DNA of 64,000 bases. It comes from Magicicada septendecula (Eukaryota > Arthropoda > Insecta > Hemiptera > Cicadidae). Position numbers and translations under genes: made by a program. Under the pieces are notes generated by a model. It was given only the letters and a program-made list of their open reading frames with translations. It had not been told where the DNA came from and searched no databases. Positions within the stretch are counted from its first letter, which is position 1, and each line of letters starts with the position of its first letter. Of the stretch, positions 7,878 to 21,603 are shown piece after piece. The DNA lies in assembly GCA_034769895.1 (NCBI GenBank), contig CM068373.1:201542134-201606133 (forward strand), written 5' to 3'.

Positions 7878-8499
7878 TGTTGTGTTAGGGGGTGAAGAAA
7901 AGTCTTCACGTATTTTTTATAAGGACAAGAGTTCCTTCAATTTATATTTAGGAGACGATAGGTCTACAAATAAAGTTTCTTGGTGTTTTTGTGTACCTAA
8001 TAAGTGGTGCAGAAATTTTAAGTTAGGGACCCCTGCATATTTGGAGAGAGAGAGTGTATTTTGGTGTTATGGAGAGAAATGTATTAAGAAAGAAAGTATA
8101 GAGAGATATTGTGAGAAAAAGAAAGTAATAAAATTTTTTAAAGTAAATAGAAAGTACAGAGAATTGGTAGAGAGTTTAGGCATAGATGTGGTATATGAAA
8201 ATAAAGAATACTTACCTTACAGTAACAATGATATTGGAATAACAATAAATGATGAGAATAATGGTATTCCATTATTCTTACCTGTGGTAGAAAATTATGA
8301 GGACAATTACAAAATGAAAAACCAAATTATAACATATGATATTACTGAGATAAACGGAACCCTACTCGATCGTGACTTGATACATTTATTGGATAGTTGT
8401 CTGATATATGAATATAATATTTCTAATCATAAAATTTATTTATTAAAAAATAAATTCAATAGACCTAAGATTCGGATGTTATTCAACGATGGAGGGTAG
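7795..8499 (+). CDS. ORF2, basic Cys-rich protein of unknown function, copy 2 (reference)
   Basis: A 234-codon frame in +1 relative to ORF1, opening right after a TGA at 7792. The first Met (T at -3) is in poor context and the one two codons on (A at -3) is better. The first 22 residues lie over ORF1 and may not be real protein; residues from Val23 onward look more protein-like. Residues 64-106 hold six Cys (64, 66, 72, 91, 96, 106) among Trp and Lys, arranged CxC-x5-C then C-x4-C-x9-C, which is compatible with metal binding but matches no finger I know. Residues 107-234 are mixed, with conserved hydrophobics and a Cys at 202. No protease, RT, integrase or transposase motif is seen. Access could be by +1 shift near the GGGGG tract (7857-7861), by reinitiation, or the frame break may be an old mutation. 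Differences: R127S, N137K, S178I. Confidence 0.5.
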   Translation: MIMRCLSVLSQKESIFVQGMQGVEFYFDVVLGGEEKSSRIFYKDKSSFNLYLGDDRSTNKVSWCFCVPNKWCRNFKLGTPAYLERESVFWCYGEKCIKKESIERYCEKKKVIKFFKVNRKYRELVESLGIDVVYENKEYLPYSNNDIGITINDENNGIPLFLPVVENYEDNYKMKNQIITYDITEINGTLLDRDLIHLLDSCLIYEYNISNHKIYLLKNKFNRPKIRMLFNDGG

Positions 8500-11343
8500 A
8501 GTGTTTCAATTGTGTAATGAACGTTAAATATATGTGAAAAGTGGTATTGAATTGGACTGCATATGGACTGAGTTTGATAAATAACAAAATAATGAGTTGG
8601 AGTGTATATTTTTCACTGTTTTATATGTATTTATATATCAATGTATTTATGTATTTTTGATGTTGTATTACAGGTATATTTTGTGTACCCTAGTTATGAT
8701 GTATTTTAATAATTAACATGTTTTGTTTAATTAAACTTGTTTAAACAAATGAATAATATTTAAAGGTCAAATATTGAATTAAAATAGTACAAAAGAAAGT
8801 TGTGCTACCTTTATAACAGAAGTAAATTATTAATTAATAGAAAGTTTTTAATGAAGTTCAATTATTATTTACTTTGTAATGAAGGTAATTACTAATGAAT
8901 AATAATGTAATAAGTAAGAATATATATATTTGAATTTTGAGAGGTATTGTTATGAGTAGGTGAGAGATGAATTTTATAAGACAAATGTCAATGATTACAG
9001 CAAGGTAGAATGATTAAACAGGGATAGAGCCTGGGTATAAATAGAAGCAGGTGAGTTATTTAATTGAAGTTAATGGGAGTTAGATAGTTAAGAATTTTGA
9101 AGTAAATAATACAAAGAGAATTATTAGATATTTAGGGACACAGTAGTTAGTGATTATTTGTAGAGGTAAATAAAGTAAAGGTATAAACATATATTTGTTA
9201 TTGATGATATTTTGTAGTGGGGGTGAGGTGATAAGGAGTAGCCAACTTATAGTGTTGTGGCAGGTAATAGCGTAGTTTAAGGGAGTGTTTGCCGAATTAT
9301 TTGGAAGGGCAAAATATTATGAGTGAATATAGCCAGTTAGGGAACACCCATCTCTGTGCAAAGACGAGCGGTGCCATAGGATTTAATTGAATTTAGTAAA
9401 GGTGTTTATAATTGAGATATTGGTGTCATGATAGGTAAATTTGGTTGTCAGTTAGAAGAAAGGAGAGTAAGATTATAATAAGTAAAGGCATAGTGAATAT
9501 AGGAGTCATCCAGACTAAACAGTGATAGAAGGTGAAAGGTTAGGTAGTTAGGTAGGTAGAAGGTTCAGAATAGAAAGGAAATAAAATAATAATAATATTA
9601 TAATAATAATAATATGAATATTAATAATAAATGTGAAATAATATTATAATAGTTGATGTCTAATTAATGAATTAATTAATTGTAAATTTTATGATTTAAA
9701 TGCAATTTTAAATAGAATATGAAAATTTTAATGCAAATCTTAATCAAGATTAAATATGTAATTACAAAACTATTTCAATGTATTACTGTATTAATATTAA
9801 TGTATCAGTGTTAATTATCAATGTATTATCATGTATTATGTATTTATGTTATGAAATTTTAACATGATTTATGGAAATTATGTGTATGAAGGGATAAATA
9901 TAATTGGTGCTGTTAATACCAACTATTACCTGTTAATAATAATAATAATTTTAATTTAACCATTCAGTAAGATTTATGAATAAATAATACCATACAGATT
10001 TATTAATTATTTTGTTTTTCTATAATTTGTTTTTCTCCATGTTTGGGAGATTTATATGGGAATTTTCATATTTTCAGTAATATAATCCTTTTTATATCAA
10101 TATGTTTCTTTTGTAATTATAATAATTATAAAATGGAAAGAGTTAAATATTATCGATGGGAATCGAAACAATTTATTAATTCGGGGTAGTCCATAATGAG
10201 AAGGGAAATTCTATATAATTCTTGTGAGTTACGTTTTTAGTAGTATATTTTTAGTACTATATTTTAGTAGTATATCAAGCAAACCCAGTGCTTATTAGCA
10301 CAAACCAGCACCTAGCTAAGGGGAACCAGATCAGTTAAGGATAGAGTGATTTAACAAGTCACTATTTAGAGATTTTTCGTTTATTGTTTCAGTGTTTGGT
10401 GATATGACAGCAGTCCTGAGCTGGCCAGCGCGTCAGAGCAGGGGCGTTACGCGCATAAGTGGCCTTATGGTGTTGGGATCTCGAAGGAGAAGTCCAGTAA
10501 GGTCATGTAGGTACTGTCATCATCATCAGACCACGGGTGAGTTATTGTTTTCTTTTATATAAATTGTAAGGGGGTTTTGGCAACCTATCCTGGCTGATCC
10601 CTTTAGGAAGTATGAAAGGGTCAATGAAAGTTTTTATGCTTCGGCACAAAATCTTTTATTGAGGGGGTTTTGTAATGGTACAATTATGGTACAATTTTTA
10701 ATCAACCTAAATATGGTATAAAAAACCATAAATATTGTATTCCTTCATTTGTAGTAATTTGGTCAAAATTAAATAAACATTTAACAACCTTTATAAATAT
10801 ACCGTGAGTGGACTATATAAATATTCGCCAGGATTCTGACTGTTTCATACCAAAAAACGTGAAGCCCAGCAAAAAACTGTATGTTGTTTATTGAGATAAA
10901 AGTGACGATCCTTGATTACGTCAGCAACGAAGAATGTCTTGATGAAACTGTCAACAACCAAACAATAGACGAGTGATGTAGATTCACCCCACCTCGGAAA
11001 TATGGAACAAAGAATCTGTGTCATTTCAACAGGGAACGTGATCGCAGCCGGCCGGCAACTCGTTCACGAAGAGTGAATTTTAACTTTCACACCACTAAAA
11101 GTGGTTAATTAACTATTTAGAAACAGTGCTGTAAATCTACAACTACAAGATGTGACCGGTAACGTAAACGGTAAACTCGCGGTGTGCGTAGTTTTACCGA
11201 ACGAACAACTGCTACAGATTTGGTGAGAACGTTCCAAACATTTTTTTTATCAAAATCAAAATTCAATACATAATGACCAATTCTAATCAAAAACTTAAAA
11301 TATGAGCTCATTAAATTAAAATTAAAATAATAAATTGTACCAG

Positions 11344-11350
<7 letters not shown>

Positions 11351-11430
<80 letters not shown>
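11351..11430 (+). repeat. (GA)40 microsatellite, copy 3
   Basis: 40 units, the longest in the window, preceded by an extended GTGTGTGT. Confidence 0.97.
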
Positions 11431-11434
<4 letters not shown>

Positions 11435-12074
11435 TATAAATTATGCTGGGTTGTGCGACAAAGATATTCATATATTCAATCTATTACTATATAATCTTTA
11501 TATCATACGTAATATTTACATGTTTCATAAATACATGTCATGATTTTGGAGGGTAAAATTGTTTTGCAAACGCCAGTGGCGTAATATGTGGGTTCGAGTC
11601 ATTTTCCAGTATGTTTTAATATTCAAGTTACATACTAATAAAAGTAATTTATACATGATATTTTGTGTATGTTTTATTTCAGGTAGGCTATTTCACAAAC
11701 ATGGTTCGTGTTACACGAACCCTGGCCCGAAACGTAAATTTGTGTAATGTTGTCAAATTGTACAACATGGCGTCCGGTTGAAAAAGTGATAGTCATTTAC
11801 TAGTACATACAAAAGTACAATTTTTATGGTAACTAATTAAACGATAAAAAGCTAGTAGTTACAGATTGCGCCCGTAATAACAGGGACGAGTAGTTACAGA
11901 TGGCGCGTGCCGTCCAGGGACTCGACATAAAATATAATTTTATGTAGACTATACCTACCGGTATGTGAAATAACTACCTGAGGTAATAGTGTTAAAGTAC
12001 GTAACACGTGCGCAAGGTAAGGTTAACATTTTAGGTTATAAACATATATGTTTTAGTAACATAAAATTGCAAGT

Positions 12075-12665
12075 ATGAGTAATAAGGATAATATTGCAAT
12101 AGAAATCAGTACCGCTGATGTAAATTTAACTAGTGAAATGGATGTTCAGCCAACTCAAACAAGTCCGATTGACGAAGCAGATACACCTGTATCTGTTGTA
12201 TATGTAGAAGCAGAGAAGGTCTCTACATCCATGTCAGTTAGTCCAGAAATTAAATCAGATAGTACTGCTGCTATGATGCAGCTCTTATTAAACAAATTTG
12301 ATGAAAAATTTACAAATTTGAATGACAAATTTGATAGTATTGATATCAAGTTCAATGAACTAAAAAATGAAATTAAAATAGGTCACGAGAAGCTCGTTAA
12401 GCAGTTTGACAAGGTCATCACAAAATTAGACAAGAGTTTAAGTCAATTAGAAACCCAGAAGGTAAATAGTACCCAGAAAAATGAAGTACTGACTAATAGA
12501 ATAAACAACAAAGATAATGTGAATAAAGAATTTACAGGTAGTAAAAATATGGTGTTAGAAAATGATAATGAAAGTATGATGAATGATAATGAGGTGTTTG
12601 AGTGTATTGAGTCAGAAAGAAAGTATTTTTGTACAAGGGATGCAGGGGGTAGAATTTTATTTTGA
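12075..12665 (+). CDS. ORF1 coiled-coil protein, copy 3
   Basis: Intact at 196 codons, with N146K (shared with copy 2) as its only noted change. The partner ORF2 in this copy is truncated, so only ORF1 could be made whole from it. Confidence 0.6.
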   Translation: MSNKDNIAIEISTADVNLTSEMDVQPTQTSPIDEADTPVSVVYVEAEKVSTSMSVSPEIKSDSTAAMMQLLLNKFDEKFTNLNDKFDSIDIKFNELKNEIKIGHEKLVKQFDKVITKLDKSLSQLETQKVNSTQKNEVLTNRINNKDNVNKEFTGSKNMVLENDNESMMNDNEVFECIESERKYFCTRDAGGRILF

Positions 12666-13286
12666 TGTTGTGTTAGGGGGTGAAGAAAAGTCTTCACGTA
12701 TTTTTTATAAGGACAAGAGTTCCTTCAATTTATATTTAGGAGACGATAGGTCTACAAATAAAGTTTCTTGGTGTTTTTGTGTACCTAATAAGTGGTGCAG
12801 AAATTTTAAGTTAGGGACCCCTGCATATTTGGAGAGAGAGAGTGTATTTTGGTGTTATGGAGAGAAATGTATTAAGAAAGAAAGTATAGAGAGATATTGT
12901 GAGAAAAAGAAAGTAATAAAATTTTTTAAAGTAAATAGAAAGTACAGTGAATTGGTAGAGAGTTTAGGCATAGATGTGGTATATGAAAATAAAGAATACA
13001 TACCTTACAGTAACAATGATATTGGAATAACAATAAATGATGAGAATAATGGTATTCCATTATTCTTACCTGTGGTAGAAAATTATGAGGACAATTACAA
13101 AATGAAAAACCAAATTATAACATATGATATTCTGAGATAAACGGAACCCTACTCGATCGTGACTTGATACATTTATTGGATAGTTGTCTGATATATGAAT
13201 ATAATATATCTAATCATAAAATTTATTTATTAAAAAATAAATTCAATAGACCTAAGATTCGGATGTTATTCAACGATGGAGGGTAG
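12583..13286 (+). pseudogene. ORF2, truncated by frameshift in copy 3
   Basis: Open for 185 codons from 12583. One A is then missing at about 13131 (GATATTCTG where others have GATATTACTG), giving a premature TGA..TAA context and a stop at 13140. The last ~50 codons of the family are lost; the Cys-rich region is kept. Changes R122S, R127S, N137K, L140I and S178I make it the most diverged ORF2 at protein level, with most of them shared with or near those of copy 2. Confidence 0.65.
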
Positions 13287-16130
13287 AGTGTTTCAATTGT
13301 GTAATGAACGTTAAATATATGTGAAAAGTGGTATTGAATTGGACTGCATATGGACTGAGTTTGATAAATAACAAAATAATGAGTTGGAGTGTATATTTTT
13401 CACTGTTTTATATGTATTTATATATCAATGTATTTATGTATTTTTGATGTTGTATTACAGGTATATTTTGTGTACCCTAGTTATGATGTATTTTAATAAT
13501 TAACATGTTTTGTTTAATTAAACTTGTTTAAACAAATGAATAATATTTAAAGGTCAAATATTGAATTAAAATAGTACAAAAGAAAGTTGTGCTACCTTTA
13601 TAACAGAAGTAAATTATTAATTAATAGAAAGTTTTTAATGAAGTTCAATTATTATTTACTTTGTAATGAAGGTAATTACTAATGAATAATAATGTAATAA
13701 GTAAGAATATATATATTTGAATTTTGAGAGGTATTGTTATGAGTAGGTGAGAGATGAATTTTATAAGACAAATGTCAATGATTACAGCAAGGTAGAATGA
13801 TTAAACAGGGATAGAGCCTGGGTATAAATAGAAGCAGGTGAGTTATTTAATTGAAGTTAATGGGAGTTAGATAGTTAAGAATTTTGAAGTAAATAATACA
13901 AAGAGAATTATTAGATATTTAGGGACACAGTAGTTAGTGATTATTTGTAGAGGTAAATAAAGTAAAGGTATAAACATATATTTGTTATTGATGATATTTT
14001 GTAGTGGGGGTGAGGTGATAAGGAGTAGCCAACTTATAGTGTTGTGGCAGGTAATAGCGTAGTTTAAGGGAGTGTTTGCCGAATTATTTGGAAGGGCAAA
14101 ATATTATGAGTGAATATAGCCAGTTAGGGAACACCCATCTCTGTGCAAAGACGAGCGGTGCCATAGGATTTAATTGAATTTAGTAAAGGTGTTTATAATT
14201 GAGATATTGGTGTCATGATAGGTAAATTTGGTTGTCAGTTAGAAGAAAGGAGAGTAAGATTATAATAAGTAAAGGCATAGTGAATATAGGAGTCATCCAG
14301 ACTAAACAGTGATAGAAGGTGAAAGGTTAGGTAGTTAGGTAGGTAGAAGGTTCAGAATAGAAAGGAAATAAAATAATAATAATATTATAATAATAATAAT
14401 ATGAATATTAATAATAAATGTGAAATAATATTATAATAGTTGATGTCTAATTAATGAATTAATTAATTGTAAATTTTATGATTTATATGCAATTTTAAAT
14501 AGAATATGAAAATTTTAATGCAAATCTTAATCAAGATTAAATATGTAATTACAAAACTATTTCAATGTATTACTGTATTAATATTAATGTATCAGTGTTA
14601 ATTATCAATGTATTATCATGTATTATGTATTTATGTTATGAACTTTTAACATGATTTATGGAAATTATGTGTATGAAGGGATAAATATAATTGGTGCTGT
14701 TAATACCAACTATTACCTGTTAATAATATTAATAATTTTAATTTAACCATTCAGTAAGATTTATGAATAAATAATACCATACAGATTTATTAATTATTTT
14801 GTTTTTCTATAATTTGTTTTTCTCCATGTTTGGGAGATTTATATGGGAATTTTCATATTTTCAGTAATATAATCCTTTTTATATCAATATGTTTCTTTTG
14901 TAATTATAATAATTATAAAATGGAAAGAGTTAAATATTATCGATGGGAATCGAAACAATTTATTAATTCAGGGTAGTCCATAATGAGAAGGGAAATTCTA
15001 TATAATTCTTGTGAGTTACGTTTTTAGTAGTATATTTTTAGTACTATATTTTAGTAGTATATCAAGCAAACCCAGTGCTTATTAGCACAAACCAGCACCT
15101 AGCTAAGGGGAACCAGATCAGTTAAGGATAGAGTGATTTAACAAGTCACTATTTAGAGATTTTTCGTTTATTGTTTCAGTGTTTGGTGATATGACAGCAG
15201 TCCTGAGCTGGCCAGCGCGTCAGAGCAGGGGCGTTACGCGCCTAAGTGGCCTTATGGTGTTGGGATCTCGAAGGAGAAGTCCAGTAAGGTCATGTAGGTA
15301 CTGTCATCATCATCAGACCACGGGTGAGTTATTGTTTTCTTTTATATAAATTGTAAGGGGGTTTTGGCAACCTATCCTGGCTGATCCCTTTAGGAAGTAT
15401 GAAAGGGTCAATGAAAGTTTTTATGCTTCGGCACAAAATCTTTTATTGAGGGGGTTTTGTAATGGTACAATTATGGTACAATTTTGAATCAACCTAAATA
15501 TGGTATAAAAAACCATAAATATTGTATTCCTTCATTTGTAGTAATTTGGACAAAATTAAATAAACATTTAACAACCTTTATAAATATACCGTGAGTGGAC
15601 TATATAAATATTCGCCAGGATTCTGACTGTTTCATACCAAAAAACGTGAAGCCCAGCAAAAAACTGTATGTTGTTTATTGAGATAAAAGTGACGATCCTT
15701 GATTACGTCAGCAACGAAGAATGTCTTGATGAAACTGTCAACAACCAAACAATAGACGAGTGATGTAGATTCACCCCACCTCGGAAATATGGAACAAAGA
15801 ATCTGTGTCATTTCAACAGGGAACGTGATCGCAGCCGGCCGGCAACTCGTTCACGAAGAGTGAATTTTAACTTTCACACCACTAAAAGTGGTTAATTAAC
15901 TATTTAGAAACAGTGCTGTAAATCTACAACTACAAGATGTGACCGGTAACGTAAACGGTAAACTCGCGGTGTGCGTAGTTTTACCGAACGAACAACTGCT
16001 ACAGATTTGGTGAGAACGTTCCAAACATTTTTTTTTATCAAAATCAAAATTCAATACATAATGACCAATTCTAATCAAAAACTTAAAATATGAGCTCATT
16101 AAATTAAAATTAAAATAATAAATTGTACCA

Positions 16131-16136
<6 letters not shown>

Positions 16137-16196
<60 letters not shown>
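16137..16196 (+). repeat. (GA)30 microsatellite, copy 4
   Basis: 30 units, two more than the sister copy 5. Confidence 0.97.
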
Positions 16197-16200
<4 letters not shown>

Positions 16201-16840
16201 TATAAATTATGCTGGGTTGTGCGACAAAGATATTCATATATTCAATCTATTACTATATAATCTTTATATCATACGTAATATTTACATGTTTCATAAATAC
16301 ATGTCATGATTTTGGAGGGTAAAATTGTTTTGCAAACGCCAGTGGCGTAATATGTGGGTTCGAGTCATTTTTCAATATGTATTAATATTCAAGTTACATA
16401 CTAATAAAAGTAATTTATACATGATATTTTGTGTATGTTTTATTTCAGGTAGGCTATTTCACAAACATGGTTCGTGTTGCACGAACCCTGGCCCGAAACG
16501 TAAATTTGTGTAATGTTGTCAAATTGTACAACATGGCGTCCGGTTGAAAAAGTGATAGTCATTTACTAGTACATACAAAAGTACAATTTTTATGGTAACT
16601 AATTAAACGATAAAAAGCTAGTAGTTACAGATTGCGCCCGTAATAACAGGGACGAGTAGTTACAGATGGCGCGTGCCGTCCAGGGACTCGACATAAAATA
16701 TAATTTTATGTAGACTATACCTACCGGTATGTGAAATAACTACCTGAGGTAATAGTGTTAAAGTACGTAACACGTGCGCAAGGTAAGGTTAACATTTTAG
16801 GTTATAAACATATATGTTTTAGTAACATAAAATTGCAAGT

Positions 16841-17431
16841 ATGAGTAATAAGGATAATATTGCAATAGAAATCAGTACCGCTGATGTAAATTTAACTAGT
16901 GAAATGGATGTTCAGCCAACTCAAACAAGTCCGATTGACGAAGCAGATACACCTGTATCTGTTGTATATGTAGAAGCAGAGAAGGTCTCTACATCCATGT
17001 CAGTTAGTCCATAAATTAAATCAGATAGTACTGCTGCTATGATGCAGCTCTTATTAAACAAATTTGATGAAAAATTTACAAATTTGAATGACAAATTTGA
17101 TAGTATTGATATCAAGTTCAATGAACTAAAAAATGAAATTAAAATAGGTCACGAGAAGCTCGTTAAGCAGTTTGAGAAGGTCATCACAAAATTAGACAAG
17201 AGTTTAAGTCAATTAGAAACCCAGAAGGTAAATAGTACCCAGAAAAATGAAGTACTGACTAATAGAATAAACAACAATGATAATGTGAATAAAGAATTTA
17301 CAGGTAGTAAAAATATGGTGTTAGAAAATGATAATGAAAGTATGATGAATGATAATGAGGTGTTTGAGTGTATTGAGTCAGAAAGAAAGTATTTTTGTAC
17401 AAGGGATGCAGGGGGTAGAATTTTATTTTGA
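16841..17431 (+). pseudogene. ORF1 with nonsense codon 58, copy 4
   Basis: GAA to TAA at 17012-17014 stops translation before the coiled coil. An internal Met at 17039 would restart a 130-codon product that still contains the whole coiled coil, so partial function is conceivable. D112E is shared with copies 1 and 5. Confidence 0.7.
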
Positions 17432-18053
17432 TGTTGTGTTAGGGGGTGAAGAAAAGTCTTCACGTATTTTTTATAAGGACAAGAGTTCCTTCAATTTATA
17501 TTTAGGAGACGATAGGTCTACAAATAAAGTTTCTTGGTGTTTTTGTGTACCTAATAAGTGGTGCAGAAATTTTAAGTTAGGGACCCCTGCATATTTGGAG
17601 AGAGAGAGTGTATTTTGGTGTTATGGAGAGAAATGTATTAAGAAAGAAAGTATAGAGAGATATTGTGAGAAAAAGAAAGTAATAAAATTTTTTAAAGTAA
17701 ATAGAAAGTACAGAGAATTGGTAGAGAGGTTAGGCATAGATGTGGTATATGAAAATAATGAATACTTACCTTACAGTAACAATGATATTGGAATAACAAT
17801 AAATGATGAGAATAATGGTATTCCATTATTCTTACCTGTGGTAGAAAATTATGAGGACAATTACAAAATGAAAAACCAAAGTATAACATATGATATTACT
17901 GAGATAAACGGAACCCTACTCGATCGTGACTTGATACATTTATTGGATAGTTGTCTGATATATGAATATAATATTTCTAATCATAAAATTTATTTATTAA
18001 AAAATAAATTCAATAGACCTAAGATTCGGATGTTATTCAACGATGGAGGGTAG
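17349..18053 (+). CDS. ORF2 basic Cys-rich protein, copy 4
   Basis: All 234 codons are open, with residues 127 Arg, 137 Asn and 178 Ser, which is the commonest form in the array. It is intact although the ORF1 beside it is broken, so its openness does not depend on ORF1 in this copy. Confidence 0.5.
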   Translation: MIMRCLSVLSQKESIFVQGMQGVEFYFDVVLGGEEKSSRIFYKDKSSFNLYLGDDRSTNKVSWCFCVPNKWCRNFKLGTPAYLERESVFWCYGEKCIKKESIERYCEKKKVIKFFKVNRKYRELVERLGIDVVYENNEYLPYSNNDIGITINDENNGIPLFLPVVENYEDNYKMKNQSITYDITEINGTLLDRDLIHLLDSCLIYEYNISNHKIYLLKNKFNRPKIRMLFNDGG

Positions 18054-20897
18054 AGTGTTTCAATTGTGTAATGAACGTTAAATATATGTGAAAAGTGGTA
18101 TTGAATTGGACTGCATATGGACTGAGTTTGATAAATAACAAAATAATGAGTTGGAGTGTATATTTTTCACTGTTTTATATGTATTTATATATCAATGTAT
18201 TTATGTATTTTTGATGTTGTATTACAGGTATATTTTGTGTACCCTAGTTATGATGTATTTTAATAATTAACATGTTTTGTTTAATTAAACTTGTTTAAAC
18301 AAATGAATAATATTTAAAGGTCAAATATTGAATTAAAATAGTAGAAAAGAAAGTTGTGCTACCTTTATAACAGAAGTAAATTATTAATTAATAGAAAGTT
18401 TTTAATGAAGTTCAATTATTATTTACTTTGTAATGAAGGTAATTACTAATGAATAATAATGTAATAAGTAAGAATATATATATTTGAATTTTGAGAGGTA
18501 TTGTTATGAGTAGGTGAGAGATGAATTTTATAAGACAAATGTCAATGATTACAGCAAGGTAGAATGATTAAACAGGGATAGAGCCTGGGTATAAATAGAA
18601 GCAGGTGAGTTATTTAATTGAAGTTAATGGGAGTTAGATAGTTAAGAATTTTGAAGTAAATAATACAAAGAGAATTATTAGATATTTAGGGACACAGTAG
18701 TTAGTGATTATTTGTAGAGGTAAATAAAGTAAAGGTATAAACATATATTTGTTATTGATGATATTTTGTAGTGGGGGTGAGGTGATAAGGAGTAGCCAAC
18801 TTATAGTGTTGTGGCAGGTAATAGCGTAGTTTAAGGGAGTGTTTGCCGAATTATTTGGAAGGGCAAAATATTATGAGTGAATATAGCCAGTTAGGGAACA
18901 CCCATCTCTGTGCAAAGACGAGCGGTGCCATAGGATTTAATTGAATTTAGTAAAGGTGTTTATAATTGAGATATTGGTGTCATGATAGGTAAATTTGGTT
19001 GTCAGTTAGAAGAAAGGAGAGTAAGATTATAATAAGTAAAGGCATAGTGAATATAGGAGTCATCCAGACTAAACAGTGATAGAAGGTGAAAGGTTAGGTA
19101 GTTAGGTAGGTAGAAGGTTCAGAATAGAAAGGAAATAAAATAATAATAATATTATAATAATAATAATATGAATATTAATAATAAATGTGAAATAATATTA
19201 TAATAGTTGATGTCTAATTAATGAATTAATTAATTGTAAATTTTATGATTTATATGCAATTTTAAATAGAATATGAAAATTTTAATGCAAATCTTAATCA
19301 AGATTAAATATGTAATTACAAAACTATTTCAATGTATTACTGTATTAATATTAATGTATCAGTGTTAATTATCAATGTATTATCATGTATTATGTATTTA
19401 TGTTATGAAATTTTAACATGATTTATGGAAATTATGTGTATGAAGGGATAAATATAATTGGTGCTGTTAATACCAACTATTACCTGTTAATAATATTAAT
19501 AATTTTAATTTAACCATTCAGTAAGATTTATGAATAAATAATACCATACAGATTTATTAATTATTTTGTTTTTCTATAATTTGTTTTTCTCCATGTTTGG
19601 GAGATTTATATGGGAATTTTCATATTTTCAGTAATATAATCCTTTTTATATCAATATGTTTCTTTTGTAATTATAATAATTATAAAATGGAAAGAGTTAA
19701 ATATTATCGATGGGAATCGAAACAATTTATTAATTCAGGGTAGTCCATAATGAGAAGGGAAATTCTATATAATTCTTGTGAGTTACGTTTTTAGTAGTAT
19801 ATTTTTAGTACTATATTTTAGTAGTATATCAAGCAAACCCAGTGCTTATTAGCACAAACCAGCACCTAGCTAAGGGGAACCAGATCAGTTAAGGATAGAG
19901 TGATTTAACAAGTCACTATTTAGAGATTTTTCGTTTATTGTTTCAGTGTTTGGTGATATGACAGCAGTCCTGAGCTGGCCAGCGCGTCAGAGCAGGGGCG
20001 TTACGCGCCTAAGTGGCCTTATGGTGTTGGGATCTCGAAGGAGAAGTCCAGTAAGGTCATGTAGGTACTGTCATCATCATCAGACCACGGGTGAGTTATT
20101 GTTTTCTTTTATATAAATTGTAAGGGGGTTTTGGCAACCTATCCTGGCTGATCCCTTTAGGAAGTATGAAAGGGTCAATGAAAGTTTTTATGCTTCGGCA
20201 CAAAATCTTTTATTGAGGGGGTTTTGTAATGGTACAATTATGGTACAATTTTGAATCAACCTAAATATGGTATAAAAAACCATAAATATTGTATTCCTTC
20301 ATTTGTAGTAATTTGGACAAAATTAAATAAACATTTAACAACCTTTATAAATATACCGTGAGTGGACTATATAAATATTCGCCAGGATTCTGACTGTTTC
20401 ATACCAAAAAACGTGAAGCCCAGCAAAAAACTGTATGTTGTTTATTGAGATAAAAGTGACGATCCTTGATTACGTCAGCAACGAAGAATGTCTTGATGAA
20501 ACTGTCAACAACCAAACAATAGACGAGTGATGTAGATTCACCCCACCTCGGAAATATGGAACAAAGAATCTGTGTCATTTCAACAGGGAACGTGATCGCA
20601 GCCGGCCGGCAACTCGTTCACGAAGAGTGAATTTTAACTTTCACACCACTAAAAGTGGTTAATTAACTATTTAGAAACAGTGCTGTAAATCTACAACTAC
20701 AAGATGTGACCGGTAACGTAAACGGTAAACTCGCGGTGTGCGTAGTTTTACCGAACGAACAACTGCTACAGATTTGGTGAGAACGTTCCAAACATTTTTT
20801 TTTATCAAAATCAAAATTCAATACATAATGACCAATTCTAATCAAAAACTTAAAATATGAGCTCATTAAATTAAAATTAAAATAATAAATTGTACCA

Positions 20898-20903
<6 letters not shown>

Positions 20904-20959
<56 letters not shown>
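20904..20959 (+). repeat. (GA)28 microsatellite, copy 5
   Basis: 28 units. It accounts for the whole length difference from copy 4. Confidence 0.97.
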
Positions 20960-20963
<4 letters not shown>

Positions 20964-21603
20964 TATAAATTATGCTGGGTTGTGCGACAAAGATATTCAT
21001 ATATTCAATCTATTACTATATAATCTTTATATCATACGTAATATTTACATGTTTCATAAATACATGTCATGATTTTGGAGGGTAAAATTGTTTTGCAAAC
21101 GCCAGTGGCGTAATATGTGGGTTCGAGTCATTTTTCAATATGTATTAATATTCAAGTTACATACTAATAAAAGTAATTTATACATGATATTTTGTGTATG
21201 TTTTATTTCAGGTAGGCTATTTCACAAACATGGTTCGTGTTGCACGAACCCTGGCCCGAAACGTAAATTTGTGTAATGTTGTCAAATTGTACAACATGGC
21301 GTCCGGTTGAAAAAGTGATAGTCATTTACTAGTACATACAAAAGTACAATTTTTATGGTAACTAATTAAACGATAAAAAGCTAGTAGTTACAGATTGCGC
21401 CCGTAATAACAGGGACGAGTAGTTACAGATGGCGCGTGCCGTCCAGGGACTCGACATAAAATATAATTTTATGTAGACTATACCTACCGGTATGTGAAAT
21501 AACTACCTGAGGTAATAGTGTTAAAGTACGTAACACGTGCGCAAGGTAAGGTTAACATTTTAGGTTATAAACATATATGTTTTAGTAACATAAAATTGCA
21601 AGT

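Larger units (their letters stand above)
4755..9477 (+). repeat. Tandem monomer copy 2
   Basis: 4723-bp copy. Its 5' half is 'type II' (ACCAAG..ATTTTGAG, AGCGACG, 9 GA units). It shares rare variants with copy 6, such as AATAACATG near 4888, TATTAACTG near 5203 and GGATTCGAG near 6802. ORF1 and ORF2 are both open. Confidence 0.98.
9478..14264 (+). repeat. Tandem monomer copy 3
   Basis: 4787-bp copy, the longest complete one because its GA tract has 40 units. The 5' half is type I. ORF1 is open; ORF2 is frameshifted near 13131. Confidence 0.98.
14265..19031 (+). repeat. Tandem monomer copy 4
   Basis: 4767-bp type I copy, almost identical to copy 5. The length difference between them (4 bp) is fully explained by two GA units. 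The substitution I noticed is ACTTTT at about 14642 against AATTTT in copy 5. ORF1 carries a nonsense codon; ORF2 is open. Confidence 0.98.

Noticed and set aside
7655-7909. Reverse-strand 84-codon and 66-codon frames inside ORF1, and a 65-codon one inside ORF2
   Set aside because: These are shadow frames opposite the ORFs; copies with broken sense frames keep them unchanged, and they have no independent support.
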